A stretch of DNA of 64,000 nucleotides from positions 496,001 to 560,000 of the forward strand of contig NZ_VCNA01000003.1 in assembly GCF_006170445.1 (NCBI RefSeq), given 5' to 3'. Position 1 is the first letter of the stretch; the number at the start of each line of letters is the position of its first letter. The translations under genes were made by a program, and so were the position numbers. The stretch is from Brevibacillus dissolubilis. GTDB lineage: Bacteria; Bacillota; Bacilli; Brevibacillales; Brevibacillaceae. A model generated the notes under the pieces. That model was not told the DNA's origin. It saw nothing but the letters and a program-made list of their open reading frames with translations, and did not search any database. Shown one piece after another: positions 1 to 9,877 of the stretch.

Positions 1-2419
1 TTCCAGGAGAGGTTATTGTAGGTGTATTCGTACGTGCGCTTCCCGTTCTCTACGACAGCCTCAAGGTTACCCTCGGAATCGTATTCGAACTGGTACAGGT
101 TCTGCTCCGGATCTTGTAACTGGAGAAGATTCCCTTCGTGGATTTGGTAACAACAGCATAGTTCCTGACAGAATCTGTGTAACCTGTGACGGTAGGGTTT
201 TTCAGATAGTTAAGCGTGGCCTGGGGGATGATTGGCGAATCTGCGAACGAGAACTCATAGGTTGGCTCTGTCTGGTCACCAACGTAGGCATAGCTGACAT
301 ACGAGATTGGGTTATAAGAATAGGTTTCGGTTCCGTTGCTGGCTGTTAGGGTATTCTTTTTGATATTTTTGGAACGTACGTACTGGAGACGATTATTCCC
401 TTGAGTATTGACCCGGTACTTTTTCAGAACGGTAGGTTCGTCTGGTGTGTTCGGACGGTTCGATGGCAGGATTTCATATGAGAAAATCTCATCCCCAAAT
501 CGTTCAGAAGCATTCTGTAAGCGAGGAATCTCAGATTTCGGCTTTTTCCATACTTCCCAGAAACGTCGGCCTGTTTCATCCGAAGTCATGTATCTTTTCG
601 TGATCATTGTCTCCATGGTTTCTCCATAAGGCTTGTAGGAGATAACCAGATCGGTTACCGGATGATAGCTGACATAGGATAAGGCATGCTCATCTTGATA
701 AAGACGCACAATACCGCGTTCATCCATCCGCTCACGTTGGCTCTTCGGCAAAGGGAACCCGTAATAGTCATCATACGAGGAGTACTGGTACCTCATCGAC
801 AATCCTTCTTGTGGATAGGTGACTCTCTCCAGCAGGTCAAACTCCATCGTGAAAAGATCGTCATTCTCTTCGGATACGTAGGTACCGTCTTCAAAGCCGC
901 TGACAGGATTATTCAAATAATAGGTTCTGTAGTTGAACTCCCCATATCGCTTATAGCTATAGTAGCTATACTCTGAGAGATGCTTGCCACTCCCTCCATC
1001 TATCACTGCAGACAGCCTGAGATACTCAGGTTCATATAGCGTACCCCCGACATTTTCGGTTACATAATCAATTTTCTTAATCGGCGAGTAAGTCGAAGCT
1101 GCATTCTCGTACACGAGAAGTTCCTCAATCCCGTAACTTGTGCTGTTATTGAGCACGATATAGCGGTTGAGAGAATCAGTAATCGTGATATCAGACCCGT
1201 CTTTGTGCATACGATAAGTAATCCGATCACCATACGGGTTGGTTTTCGTCACTTCGAGTGATTTTCCCTCGTTGTATGTTCTATATTCGTAGACGTATCC
1301 GCCTTTCCCTACTTTAAAATGGCTTCGACTATAATCCACCATTTGGAAAGACAGTTCAGCCGGGTATGGGTAGTCTTTAAAACTGCCATTTTCGTACGTA
1401 AGGGTGGTCCCATCATCAAGGTGAATCGTCCATCGTTCGTGGTGAGTCTCATCCTGACGGAAACGGGAGCCTGCATCGTCGATGACCACTACATTGTCTG
1501 TGTACTCAAAATATGGAAGGTTCAGTGTCCAACCAACTGGGAACGGAATCCATTCATTAGCAAATCGTCTTTTTTTGGTGTCATTATAATATTTGGTCGG
1601 ATCGTCCGCGGACTGATAGTATCCCATTTCTTTTGTTGTGGCTTGAGAAGAATTGTAACGGCGCGTGATGACGAGATCCATATCACGCGGTCCCTCTAGG
1701 ATGAGGTCATTCTCAACAAGGTTCGCGTCACGGAATTGATCACTAACCGGCTCAACTGTATTCTGTCTGGTATACAGATAGGGGCGGTCGATTTCTTTGT
1801 ATTTGAGTGTACCACCCAAATTCTTCGTGGTACCGGTGTCGGTGCTATTCGCCAAGACGGAGTCCGTACTTTGCTGTGCCTGGCTTGCAGTGCGTAACGC
1901 TGTTTTTGTTTCCTTTTGTCGTTTCTCGCGTTCTTCTTTTTCCTTTTTCCAGTTTCGTTGGGTGTTGGGGATGAGTGGAGTGTACTTGACCAGCGCCTGC
2001 AATTGAGACGGACTGAGTGATTCCATATGTTTCAGGATATCCTCATCGTTCCACTGGTACATCTCGTGTAACTCTGCATCGGTTAACAGTCGATTTAGAC
2101 TGGAATAAAAATACGAAGCGATCTGTAAACTCTTACGGTCAAAATGCTTGTAGATTTGCTGTACTTCCTTGGTTGTGAGTTGATCCCAGTGAATGTTTGT
2201 AATCTGTTCTTCTGTCAGAGGTTGTCTACCCACTGTGACTTGAGATTTGTCTTCTTTGTCTGAGTTGGATTGTTGGATTACCCATTTTTTCGTATCGGAT
2301 GGATTTGAGTCTGTAGATTTGACTTCTGTTATTACCTCCTGTGCAGTTACACCAGCCGGCAACCAAGTCGTCGCCAGAAGGCTTACTGTCAGGAGTACGT
2401 GAATCAAACGTCTTTTCAT
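1..2419 (-). CDS. RHS-repeat secreted protein, frameshifted, 3' end outside window
   Basis: Start of a large RHS/YD-repeat cell-surface or exported toxin-delivery protein. An ATG preceded by GAGGAGG opens a signal peptide (basic MKRR, hydrophobic stretch, cleavage near AGVTAQE). After a Lys/Glu-rich linker, the segment around NLVENDLILEGPRDMDLVITRRYNS matches the DUF6531-type entry domain of RHS proteins, followed by Tyr-rich repeats. The initial frame stops at position 50 (789 aa) after an un-RHS-like tail. A different frame is open from about 145 to the edge and reads like continued RHS repeat (YQFEYDSEGNLEAVVENGK). This implies a one-base indel near 140-150. The gene is therefore a damaged RHS gene, a sequencing error or a phase-variable site. 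RHS proteins are normally much longer, with a variable toxin at the C-terminus, which would lie left of this window. Confidence 0.8.
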
Positions 2420-2564
2420 AGTACCTCCTCAAAACATTGGTGTATCTCAAGTAATGGTCCAATAAAACCATAACAAGAAAAGATGAAAACTGTTTCTCTT
2501 CAAAAACAGGAAAAAATACTCAATACATTATAATCGAAAGAAACTATATGTAAATGTATATTCA

Positions 2565-2602
2565 TAAAAAAGCACCTTCTCTTTAACGAGAAGATGCTTT
2601 TT
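2565..2602. terminator. Bidirectional intrinsic terminator
   Basis: Inverted repeat with CTTCTC/GAGAAG stem flanked by an A-run on one side and a T-run on the other. It lies downstream of the minus-strand secreted-protein gene that ends at 2652. No gene is seen in the remaining AT-rich spacer 2420-2564. Confidence 0.75.
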
Positions 2603-2651
2603 TATGTTTCCCTTGTAACTCTTTTCTTTTCTTATCTCACGTCTTCCAAGC

Positions 2652-4286
2652 CTATGGCAATGGCTCTACCGCCACATTTCCAATCGTAACTGCTTCTGTT
2701 ACCTTCGTGGTGGTGCTTTGACGCAGACGCATGTTGGCAGCGCCAATGGTGCCGGATTTGATGATCATTTTCATATCTTTATAACCGTGGCCGTTAGCAT
2801 CCGTAGTGATGGAGAAGTAGGAGCTGTAGCCGTAAGCGGTTGGCCAAGTGCCGTTAGCGTTTTGAACCATCGCGATTTGAGTACCGCTGCTGTTGTAGAC
2901 ACCCAGGTTGAGGTTGGAGATGGTGGTGTTAGGTGTTTGGTTGTCGAGTACGACACGTACAGGGAATTCTACGCCGTTAGGCAGAGTAGCTTGGTGTTGG
3001 AAGCAGTAGTAGATGCCTGTGCCGCAAGTGTAGCCGCCAGTACCGCCGCCTGGAGGTGGAGTTACAGTACCATCGCCTACTGGAGTGCCTGCGCCGTAGG
3101 AACCTGCTTTGTAGGTCATTGGGTCAAACCATTTGTAGCCAGTTGCTGGTGCGGACCATGGCTCTGCTTGTGGTTCAGTGGAAGTCTCAGGAGTTTCCAT
3201 AGAAAGCAGGGCGGTTGGCTGGTCAAGGGTCAGACCTGCAACTTGGTCAAAACCGGTGTAGGATTCAGGAGTAGCCAGCCATTTCACCATGTTCACGAGC
3301 AGTACACCGTCGTTTTGCTCCTTGAAGCCGTCATAGGTTTTCTTCGTGCTGCCGGTTTCTTCGCGGAGATATTTAGGGGTGGCATCTTCTACAGGAGAAG
3401 AGTCACCGATGAATGCTGCTTTACCTGCGCCTACTTTGGAAATCGCTGCATATGGACCTTCTGCCACGCCGCCGCCATTGTATACGCCTTGGTCAACTGC
3501 GCTTGCCCATTTTGCTGTGGTAGTTGGGAGATAAACGATCCCTTTTGCTTTTTTCGGGTCGCGGATCGCGAGGGTAGAACCTGCGTGCATCGCAACGGTG
3601 CTTACGCCGCTGGTGATACCGAAGGTTTGGCTAGGAGCAACGATATTGTTAGCAGTTACATCGCCGATCGCGTTATAACGGAAACGGACACCGAAGTTGG
3701 TACCGAGCCAGTCGGAGGAAACAACATCTTGCATATAGTAGGAATTACGCTCTTCGGTAGACATCCCTTTGGCCGGATCAGCCCATGCACCGCGGCGATA
3801 GCCGTTGAACACTTCGCTTGCGTCATAACGGTTTTTGTTGCGGTCTGCGTTGTAGTGGTCACTGATGAAGAAAATGCTTCCGCCGTTCTGTACGTATTGA
3901 ACCATCGCAGCTTGCTCGGTCGTTTTGTACGGAATGTTGGCTTCACCCACGACGAATACGCTGTAGTTTTTCAGGTCGTCATACGTGATCGCTGTCGTTT
4001 TGCGCAGCTCGGTTACGTAGAAGCCTTCATTCGCCAGCGCGTTCCCGAAATCGGAGAAAGCACCGTCGATGACCCAGTCAGCAGCCCCTGCTGTTTGAGC
4101 GTGGGTGTTGTCGAACAGGATTTTCTTGGCGTTGTTTGCATTCACAACCTTTGGCTGGATCACAGGTGCTGGATCAAGCGGTCCTACTGCTAATGCAGTA
4201 TCAGTTGAGGTGACGTACGCAGTGGAGAATGGAAGTACCAGGCTAAGCGAGAGAAGACCTTTCCACAGTGTTGAGGTTAGTTTCAA
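2652..4286 (-). CDS. Secreted protein with a GATase-like/DUF4350-like domain
   Basis: 544-residue exported protein. I chose a TTG start at 4286 because AAAGGG sits nine bases upstream; the open frame extends to 4370 without a better site. A signal peptide (LWKGLLSLSLVLPFSTAYV) is followed by an alpha/beta segment (KILFDNTHAQTAGAADWVIDGAFSDFGNALANEGFYV ... VFVVGEANIPY ... VQNGGSIFFISDHYNADRNKNRYD) resembling the glutamine-amidotransferase-like fold of DUF4350-type proteins found next to secreted DNA-binding or nuclease domains. A Pro/Gly linker near residue 430 leads to a beta-rich C-terminal domain of about 120 residues with a Cys pair (TCGTGIYYC). No catalytic residues can be assigned. Function unknown; a surface binding role is a guess. 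Confidence 0.65.
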   Translation of the reverse strand: MKLTSTLWKGLLSLSLVLPFSTAYVTSTDTALAVGPLDPAPVIQPKVVNANNAKKILFDNTHAQTAGAADWVIDGAFSDFGNALANEGFYVTELRKTTAITYDDLKNYSVFVVGEANIPYKTTEQAAMVQYVQNGGSIFFISDHYNADRNKNRYDASEVFNGYRRGAWADPAKGMSTEERNSYYMQDVVSSDWLGTNFGVRFRYNAIGDVTANNIVAPSQTFGITSGVSTVAMHAGSTLAIRDPKKAKGIVYLPTTTAKWASAVDQGVYNGGGVAEGPYAAISKVGAGKAAFIGDSSPVEDATPKYLREETGSTKKTYDGFKEQNDGVLLVNMVKWLATPESYTGFDQVAGLTLDQPTALLSMETPETSTEPQAEPWSAPATGYKWFDPMTYKAGSYGAGTPVGDGTVTPPPGGGTGGYTCGTGIYYCFQHQATLPNGVEFPVRVVLDNQTPNTTISNLNLGVYNSSGTQIAMVQNANGTWPTAYGYSSYFSITTDANGHGYKDMKMIIKSGTIGAANMRLRQSTTTKVTEAVTIGNVAVEPLP

Positions 4287-4462
4287 GTTCCTACACCCTT
4301 TCTTTTGGTAAAATGATGGAATTCTGAATGATTTACGACAAATTATTACATACGAGTACAATAGTAGCATGACATTTTGTAAAAAGATATGATGTTTTTT
4401 TGAAAATTTTATTATTTTTTATGTTCTGATACTTTTGTCAGTAAAATTGAAAAAAAGCACAA

Positions 4463-4500
4463 AAAACCCTTGGAACGCTAGGTTTCCGAAGGGTTCTTGT
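4463..4500 (-). terminator. Intrinsic terminator of the fumarase gene
   Basis: Stem AACCCTT/AAGGGTT with inner GGAA/TTCC pairing, followed on the minus strand by a T-run, 25 bases after the fumarase stop codon. Confidence 0.75.
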
Positions 4501-4524
4501 GTTCTATTTGAAAAGGTATGCTGC

Positions 4525-6054
4525 TTACTTAAATACAACCTCTGCGTGCTGTTGCAGTTTTTCCATAGAGGATTTGTCTACATCAGCGTGCAGGCTGTTG
4601 CCATGGGAGTCCATGGTTACGATTGCCGCGAAGCCTTTGACACGGAGGTGCCACATCGCTTCCGGGATACCGAATTCCATGAAGTCTACGCCCTCTACTT
4701 TTTCGATACAGTCTGCATAGTATTGAGCTGCACCACCGATTGCATTGAGATAGACACCGCCGTGTTCGCCCAGGGCTTTGAGGGTTTTTGGACCCATACC
4801 GCCTTTACCGATCACCGCACGGATGCCGAACTTCTTGATGATGTCGCCTTGGTAAGGCTCCTCGCGAATAGAGGTGGTTGGGCCTGCCGCTTTGACGTGG
4901 TATTCGCCGTTCTCGTCTTTGAGCATAACAGGGCCGCAGTGGTAGATGACGCCGCCATCGAGGTCTACCGGACAGTCGTGATCCATGAGGTATTTGTGCA
5001 GAGCGTCACGACCGGTGTGCATCATGCCGTTGATGATGACCACGTCACCCACTTTGAGTTCGCGGATTTGCTCTTCGGTGATTGGCGCTTCGAGTACGAC
5101 TTCGCGGCGCTCAGGCTGACCTTCTGCCTCGTCACGGGTCAGATCCATCTCTACAGCGCGGTCTTTGTAGATGTATTCCATGATTTCGCCGGTCTCAGCG
5201 TTGATCTTCACGCCTTGGCGACGGAATGCCCAGCAGTTGTACGCAACAGATACGAAGAAGGAGGCAGGGAGACGGTTCTCCACGCCGATCTTACAGCCGA
5301 GCAGGGTGGTGTTGCCGCCGAAGCCCATGGTACCAATGCCCAGTTCGTTGGCCGTCTTCATGATGTAGTCTTCGAGCTGTGCCAGCTCAGCGTTCGGGTT
5401 CACGTCGTCTACACGGCGGAACAGCTGGTGCTTGGCGAGTGCATAGCCGGAGGTACGGTCGCCACCGATGCCTACGCCGATGAAGCCCGCGGAACAGCCT
5501 TGGCCTTGTGCTTGGTATACGGCGTGCAGGATGCACTTACGGATACCGTCGAGGTCGCGGCCTGCTTTACCCAAGCCTTCGATCTCCATTGGCAGAGAGT
5601 ATTGGATATTTTTGTTTTCGCAGCCGCCACCTTTGAGGATCAGCTTGGCTTCTACGTAATCGTTTTCCCATTGTTCGAAGTGGATCACAGGAGTACCTGC
5701 GCCGATGTTGTTACCGGAGTTCTCGCCGGTGAGGGAGTCTACGGAGTTCGGACGGAGCTTCCCTGTTTTGGTTGCTTCTTCGATCGCTTCGAGGATCGCT
5801 TTTTTGATAACGAGCTGGTTGACACCTACAGGAGTTTTCACTTCAAAGGTAGGCATACCAGTGTCTTGGCAGATTGGGGAGATATTTTCCTCAGCCATCT
5901 TGATGTTTTGCGCGATGGTGGACAGAGAAAGTGCAGAACGGGTGCCTGCGTCTTCGAGTTTCTTCGCTTCATTGATCGCGTGACGCACATCAGGAGGAAG
6001 TACGGTTGAGGTTTCGATGATCAGGTCAAGCATGGACTGTTTGATTTTTTCCAT
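4525..6054 (-). CDS. fumA: Fumarate hydratase, class I (4Fe-4S), single-chain
   Basis: Interconverts fumarate and L-malate in the citric acid cycle, in the cytoplasm. At 509 residues it has the fused alpha plus beta architecture of class I fumarases. Three cysteines in family-typical contexts fit cluster ligation: C62 (SPICQDTGMPTF), C187 (GQGCSAGFIGVGIGGDRTSGYALAKHQLF) and C274 (AYNCWAFRRQ). The C-terminal beta part carries the DGGVIYHCGPV and GKGGMGPKT segments. The ATG is preceded by AAGGGGCG. It is a single-gene unit with its own terminator. Most Bacillus rely on the class II enzyme, so an oxygen-sensitive class I form is a lineage-specific choice. Tartrate dehydratase is related but usually two-subunit. 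Confidence 0.93.
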   Translation of the reverse strand: MEKIKQSMLDLIIETSTVLPPDVRHAINEAKKLEDAGTRSALSLSTIAQNIKMAEENISPICQDTGMPTFEVKTPVGVNQLVIKKAILEAIEEATKTGKLRPNSVDSLTGENSGNNIGAGTPVIHFEQWENDYVEAKLILKGGGCENKNIQYSLPMEIEGLGKAGRDLDGIRKCILHAVYQAQGQGCSAGFIGVGIGGDRTSGYALAKHQLFRRVDDVNPNAELAQLEDYIMKTANELGIGTMGFGGNTTLLGCKIGVENRLPASFFVSVAYNCWAFRRQGVKINAETGEIMEYIYKDRAVEMDLTRDEAEGQPERREVVLEAPITEEQIRELKVGDVVIINGMMHTGRDALHKYLMDHDCPVDLDGGVIYHCGPVMLKDENGEYHVKAAGPTTSIREEPYQGDIIKKFGIRAVIGKGGMGPKTLKALGEHGGVYLNAIGGAAQYYADCIEKVEGVDFMEFGIPEAMWHLRVKGFAAIVTMDSHGNSLHADVDKSSMEKLQQHAEVVFK

Positions 6055-6222
6055 CTATAAGTCGCCCCTTACTATGAAAAGGTTAGTGAGTTCTGATAAA
6101 TACGTAGACTATTATAGCACATTTGTCGGGGGTGTGAGGGGGTTGTTTAGTATAAGTTCGAAAATGGATTGAGTTTAGTGATGTGTTGCGGTTTTGTGAA
6201 CCTTATGTTGGACAGGGTAAAC

Positions 6223-6258
6223 ACCAAAACCCCCCGCCATCACCGCGAGGGGTCTCTC
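6223..6258 (-). terminator. Intrinsic terminator of the DUF2252 gene
   Basis: GC-rich hairpin (CCCCTCGC paired with GCGGGGGG allowing G-T) followed by TTTT on the minus strand, just after the stop codon at 6272. Confidence 0.7.
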
Positions 6259-6271
6259 ATGATCTATTCAC

Positions 6272-7600
6272 CTATTCCGTATCCTCCCATCCCTTCTCCC
6301 CCAACTCCACAAACACCCGATAATCCTCCCGTACCTGCCCCGCATACCGCACCGCAAACTCCGTCAACCGCGCATACCACCCATCGCGATCCGCATCAAT
6401 CTCCGCCAGAATCGCTTCCTCACTGTGATAATCGATCAACCCCGCCTCGATATCTGCATCGGCCCGTGCATGAATCTTGGCAGTTGCTTTGCCCATCACC
6501 TTCAGTGCCGCGAGAAAATGCTTATGCGTCTCGATCTTATCCAGCTTCAGCTTGCGCTTATACGGCGAACGCTCGCGGATGTAATAATCCTTCTCCCCGA
6601 TGCTGACGATGCCAAGGAAGGGATCAGGCTGGTGCTGCATCGCCCGCTGACTTGCAATCACCTGCAGCCCAGGATGCGGATAGCGCTCGTGGAATGCATC
6701 ATGATCAGGGAGAACGGAGTCCAGCACCGAGTAGCGGGCTTCCTTCATCTCTAGGATGATATCGTCCACCGCATCCGTTCCCGCCTCTTCGCCTTCGATC
6801 ATCAGGTAAAAGCGGTCCAGCCCGAGGCTTCCCGTCCCGGAGTTACGCTTGTGGGCCATATCCTTGAGCCTGTAATTCCCCTCCCGCATCCGCTGCTCGG
6901 CTGGAATCGACGCGATATAGTGGCCCCAGTGTTCGATAATCTGCTCACGTATCTCTGGTGCTACCTCTTCCAGATCTTCATTGCGCTTCAGACGCCAGCC
7001 GTCCTCATCCAGCTCGGCGAACTCCTCCAGCAGAGTGAGGCGAGAGCGTTTTTTCGCTGTTTTTTTCAACAGGGTCGAGATCGGTGGCTTGGTGTTGTCT
7101 TCGGTAAAACGGGTGGTCACCGGATCCTTTTCCCCCTGGGCGTAGCGGGTCAGCTCTTTATAGTAGGCTTTGAGATAGGCACGCACCGCTTCCTCTATAT
7201 CGTCGGCCCTAACATGCTTCTCTTCACCGACCAGTACGATACTGACCGCCATCCGCGCGATATCTAATAGATACGAGCCGAGGTACGCTTCGTCGAAGTC
7301 ATTCACATCGTAGACGATCTCTCCCTGTGCATTGTGAAATACCCCGAAGTTCTCCATATGCAAGTCACCCTGAACCCATGTCGGCTTCGTCCCCGCCTCC
7401 CGCATGAACTCCTCCTGCAGCAGGTCACGGAAAAAATGATACGCACTGCCCCGATAGAACGTGTACGGACTCGCCGACATCTGCTGATATTTGAGCCTGC
7501 GCCCCTCCGCTGTCAGCCCCAGCACATCCCGATCGTACACGCTCAGGTTTTCCTGCAACAAATCCTTCCTTGAAAACGTCTGATTCCCCACACCCGCCAT
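6272..7600 (-). CDS. DUF2252 family protein (kinase-like fold)
   Basis: 442 residues. The ATG at 7600 has GGGGGAGG ten bases upstream and is preferred over the in-frame codon at 7639. Hallmarks of DUF2252 are visible: YTFYRGSAYHFFRDL near the start, WVQGDLHMENFGVF, and YDVNDFDEAYLGSYLLDIARMAVS. The GDLHxxNFG and DxNDFD pair mimics the catalytic and metal-binding loops of aminoglycoside/choline kinase folds, so phosphotransfer is plausible but unproven. The substrate is unknown. A lipoprotein gene lies upstream on the same strand (61 bp gap); co-transcription is possible. Confidence 0.85.
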   Translation of the reverse strand: MAGVGNQTFSRKDLLQENLSVYDRDVLGLTAEGRRLKYQQMSASPYTFYRGSAYHFFRDLLQEEFMREAGTKPTWVQGDLHMENFGVFHNAQGEIVYDVNDFDEAYLGSYLLDIARMAVSIVLVGEEKHVRADDIEEAVRAYLKAYYKELTRYAQGEKDPVTTRFTEDNTKPPISTLLKKTAKKRSRLTLLEEFAELDEDGWRLKRNEDLEEVAPEIREQIIEHWGHYIASIPAEQRMREGNYRLKDMAHKRNSGTGSLGLDRFYLMIEGEEAGTDAVDDIILEMKEARYSVLDSVLPDHDAFHERYPHPGLQVIASQRAMQHQPDPFLGIVSIGEKDYYIRERSPYKRKLKLDKIETHKHFLAALKVMGKATAKIHARADADIEAGLIDYHSEEAILAEIDADRDGWYARLTEFAVRYAGQVREDYRVFVELGEKGWEDTE

Positions 7601-7660
7601 ATCGTACCTTCCTCCCCCTGCTGGTTCTCTTCTTATCATTTTATGTATGGATTCGCTGTC

Positions 7661-8131
7661 CTAATGCGTACTGATCTCATCGGACACCGCTGCCAGATCA
7701 ATCACAGTCGTCTCCTGCACGTCTCCCTTGTTCACACGGATATAGGCTTGCCACGCCCCGGCCATCGGGAGATTCATCAGCCCGCTGTATTCGCCCGGCG
7801 TCTCTTCTTCTGCCTTGACCGCAAGATCGCCGTGATCCATCTCTTTCATCTCAAAATGTACCTCGACACCGGCTCCTGTGACCGGCTGGCCGTTTTCGCT
7901 GACCTTGATGCTAAAGGGAATCGGTTTGCCCATCGATACCGGACTTCTCATCGGCTCAAGCACGGCTTGGTAACGCAGATTTTCATTCTGCCCGGCAGTG
8001 CTTGTCCTTGTTTCTTGTTGTGACGTGGACTCTCCGACAGTTGTGCCGCCACAGCCGGACAGGATGACTGCGAGCGAGAGTCCGACGAGCAGTCCCATGG
8101 CTGTAACACTTGGTGTGATGGTTAGTCGCAT
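7661..8131 (-). CDS. Lipoprotein with YtkA-like domain
   Basis: 156 residues. The N-terminal hydrophobic segment ends in the lipobox LSGC, giving an acylated Cys at about residue 27, followed by a Ser/Thr/Gln linker. The mature part (PVSMGKPIPFSIKVSENGQPVTGAGVEVHFEMKEMDHGDLAVKAEEETPGEYSG, then MAGAWQAYIRVNKGD) matches the immunoglobulin-like YtkA/FixH pattern, a domain found in membrane-attached proteins linked to respiratory or metal-handling functions. Met/His residues in MKEMDHGD could bind metal, but that is inference. It precedes the DUF2252 gene by about 60 bases. AAGGGG precedes the start. Confidence 0.75.
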   Translation of the reverse strand: MRLTITPSVTAMGLLVGLSLAVILSGCGGTTVGESTSQQETRTSTAGQNENLRYQAVLEPMRSPVSMGKPIPFSIKVSENGQPVTGAGVEVHFEMKEMDHGDLAVKAEEETPGEYSGLMNLPMAGAWQAYIRVNKGDVQETTVIDLAAVSDEISTH

Positions 8132-8289
8132 GTGTATATTCGCCCCTTTTTGCCCTGTTTGGTATCGGTTCTCTCATCTTAGCACTCTGCTTTTTCAAAT
8201 ACCAACTCGCCCTATACTCCCCACTATTCGTCCACACGTAACTATGTTAAGATGGGAATACTCTACTTTTGGAAAGGAAGATTCCACGT

Positions 8290-8979
8290 ATGGATTACTT
8301 AGAACTTAACTGGGTGTCCACGCTTTCTGGTGTGGCAGTGGTTCTTCTGGTTGCCTTCATTCGACTTCATTGGCCGTTCCGGTATCAATATATGAGCGTA
8401 TTGACCAAGCGCCGTCCTGAGCGCGTGCTTTACTGGCTGGAAGCCTCCTACCGCAAAAACGGACGGAAAAGCGTCGCCATGCTGGACAAATCCAGCCACG
8501 AGATCCTCACAGGCAATCTGGAGCAGGCCGAGCGATATATCGCAGAGGGGCTGTCCTCCTGCAAAGAAAGACCGACCCTGTTCAACCAGGCACTGGTTCA
8601 CTACCTGTTCTACAACCTCTCCACCGTCTACTTTTACCGGGGCAAGTACAAGGATGCGATCGATGTGGCGTTCCGCGTATACGAGCGCGATGAGAATCTG
8701 ACCAATGCGCTTGGCATCATCGTCTGCTCCCAGGCACGGTTGGGCGACATCCAGAGCGCGGTCGAAGCCTTCTCCATGATCAATAAGAAAAAGCTCAAGC
8801 CCGCCCTCGAATTCTTCTGCCTCGCTGAGATCGCCGCAGCCAAGGGTGATTTCCCAAGAGCCGTCGATTATTTACAGAAATGTTCCACACAACCTTATAT
8901 TCTGACCATGCATTTGAACCCATCCGAGATCGACAAACGTCTGGATGAATGGACAAAAGCCTCTTCCCAAGTGGGGTGA
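8290..8979 (+). CDS. Membrane-anchored TPR protein
   Basis: 229 residues. The ATG at 8290 follows GGAAAGGAAG; a TTG at 8269 is in frame but lacks a site. One N-terminal membrane segment (LSGVAVVLLVAFIRL) is followed by helical repeats with TPR-like spacing (NLEQAERYIAEGLS, YFYRGKYKDAIDVAFRVYERD, AEIAAAKGDFPRAVDYLQKCS). This suggests a cytoplasmic or surface protein-protein interaction scaffold on the membrane. No partner is evident from neighbours: the genes on both sides are on the opposite strand. Exact role unknown. Confidence 0.7.
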   Translation: MDYLELNWVSTLSGVAVVLLVAFIRLHWPFRYQYMSVLTKRRPERVLYWLEASYRKNGRKSVAMLDKSSHEILTGNLEQAERYIAEGLSSCKERPTLFNQALVHYLFYNLSTVYFYRGKYKDAIDVAFRVYERDENLTNALGIIVCSQARLGDIQSAVEAFSMINKKKLKPALEFFCLAEIAAAKGDFPRAVDYLQKCSTQPYILTMHLNPSEIDKRLDEWTKASSQVG

Positions 8980-8990
8980 GGCTTTTTTTG
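8955..8990 (+). terminator. Intrinsic terminator overlapping the TPR gene's 3' end
   Basis: AAGCCTC/GAGGCTT stem followed by TTTTTTT. The upstream arm lies inside the last codons of the TPR gene, so the hairpin doubles as coding sequence. Confidence 0.75.
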
Positions 8991-9683
8991 TTACGTCTTG
9001 TTTGTCATCTCTAAAATTTGTCCGAAGAAACCATGTACATCACCTTTGAGGATTGCACCATGTCCGGTGGCGAGAATCTCAATTGGCCATTCCATCATCT
9101 GTCTGATCCCGTCAGCGAAGGCTTCCACCCGCTCCGGCTCTGTTTTCTGCCGATTGTCGAGTGATTCCAAGAAAATCTCTCGCCGTACCTGTTGTAATCC
9201 CATCACTTCGTCCATTGGGTCGCCGAAGAAGCAGATGTGATCCCCTGTAAAACAAGTACCGCTGTTCCGGTCAAAATAAACGACCGAACCTTCTGTATGA
9301 TACGACAGATTCAAGTACTCCAGACGAGACAGGTCACCCTTGCTGCCTGCAAACGTATGCCCGAACAAAGTTTGCGAAAAGTCGTCTAATTCAAAAAAAT
9401 CATGTAAATGAATCCAGTTGTTTGAAGTACGGAAGGATTCTACATTGCCAATATGATCCGAGTGACGGTGGGTCAGGTAGACACCGTTGATATTCTGCTG
9501 CGTGACCCCGAGCTCCTGAAGCGCGCCCAGATAGGTCTGCCGGTGTTTCTTCATATTGGTGTCAATGAGGAGATATTTGTCGTCTGATTGTATAACGTAG
9601 CTGTTGATGTAGCTTTTCCATGTATCCTCGTATGTGATGATCGCCCAGACATGTGGAGCAATTTGGTGGATAACATCGGTCAA
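8991..9683 (-). CDS. MBL-fold metallo-hydrolase
   Basis: 230 residues. A TTG start at 9683 is supported by AGGAGAG eight bases upstream; an ATG inside that region is out of frame. The metal-binding signature HRHSDHIGN is intact, followed by a distal His/Asp set (TEGSVVYFD, CFTGDHICFFGDP) and GHG near the C-terminus. Such proteins hydrolyse thioesters, phosphoesters or lactones; the substrate cannot be read from sequence. It stands alone between converging and diverging neighbours. Confidence 0.82.
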   Translation of the reverse strand: MTDVIHQIAPHVWAIITYEDTWKSYINSYVIQSDDKYLLIDTNMKKHRQTYLGALQELGVTQQNINGVYLTHRHSDHIGNVESFRTSNNWIHLHDFFELDDFSQTLFGHTFAGSKGDLSRLEYLNLSYHTEGSVVYFDRNSGTCFTGDHICFFGDPMDEVMGLQQVRREIFLESLDNRQKTEPERVEAFADGIRQMMEWPIEILATGHGAILKGDVHGFFGQILEMTNKT

Positions 9684-9811
9684 TTCCCCATCTCTCCTCT
9701 CCTTTTTTGTTTATTTTTGGCAGTTTTCATCGATCTAGACTCGTGTATAATATTATACCATCATTCTAGGGAAAATGACCGTCCAAAAAGAATCTTTCCT
9801 GTTCAAACACA

Positions 9812-9850
9812 CAAAAAGGGCATTAGCCCCACAAAAAATGGGTTATGCCC
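9812..9850 (-). terminator. Intrinsic terminator
   Basis: Stem GGGCATAA/TTAATGCCC-type pairing around an A-rich loop, followed by TTTTT on the minus strand. It terminates the AhpD-like gene that ends at 9878. Confidence 0.7.
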
Positions 9851-9877
9851 GTGCTGAAAAATATTTTCCACATCCTG

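Noticed and set aside
2718-4193. Plus-strand 491-codon frame opposite the secreted protein
   Set aside because: Antisense of a Gly/Ala/Thr-rich gene; no ribosome site or recognised domain.
4435-6009. Long plus-strand open frame (524 codons) opposite the fumarase gene
   Set aside because: Exact shadow of fumA; no ribosome site, no domain, composition is the reverse complement of the enzyme's codons.
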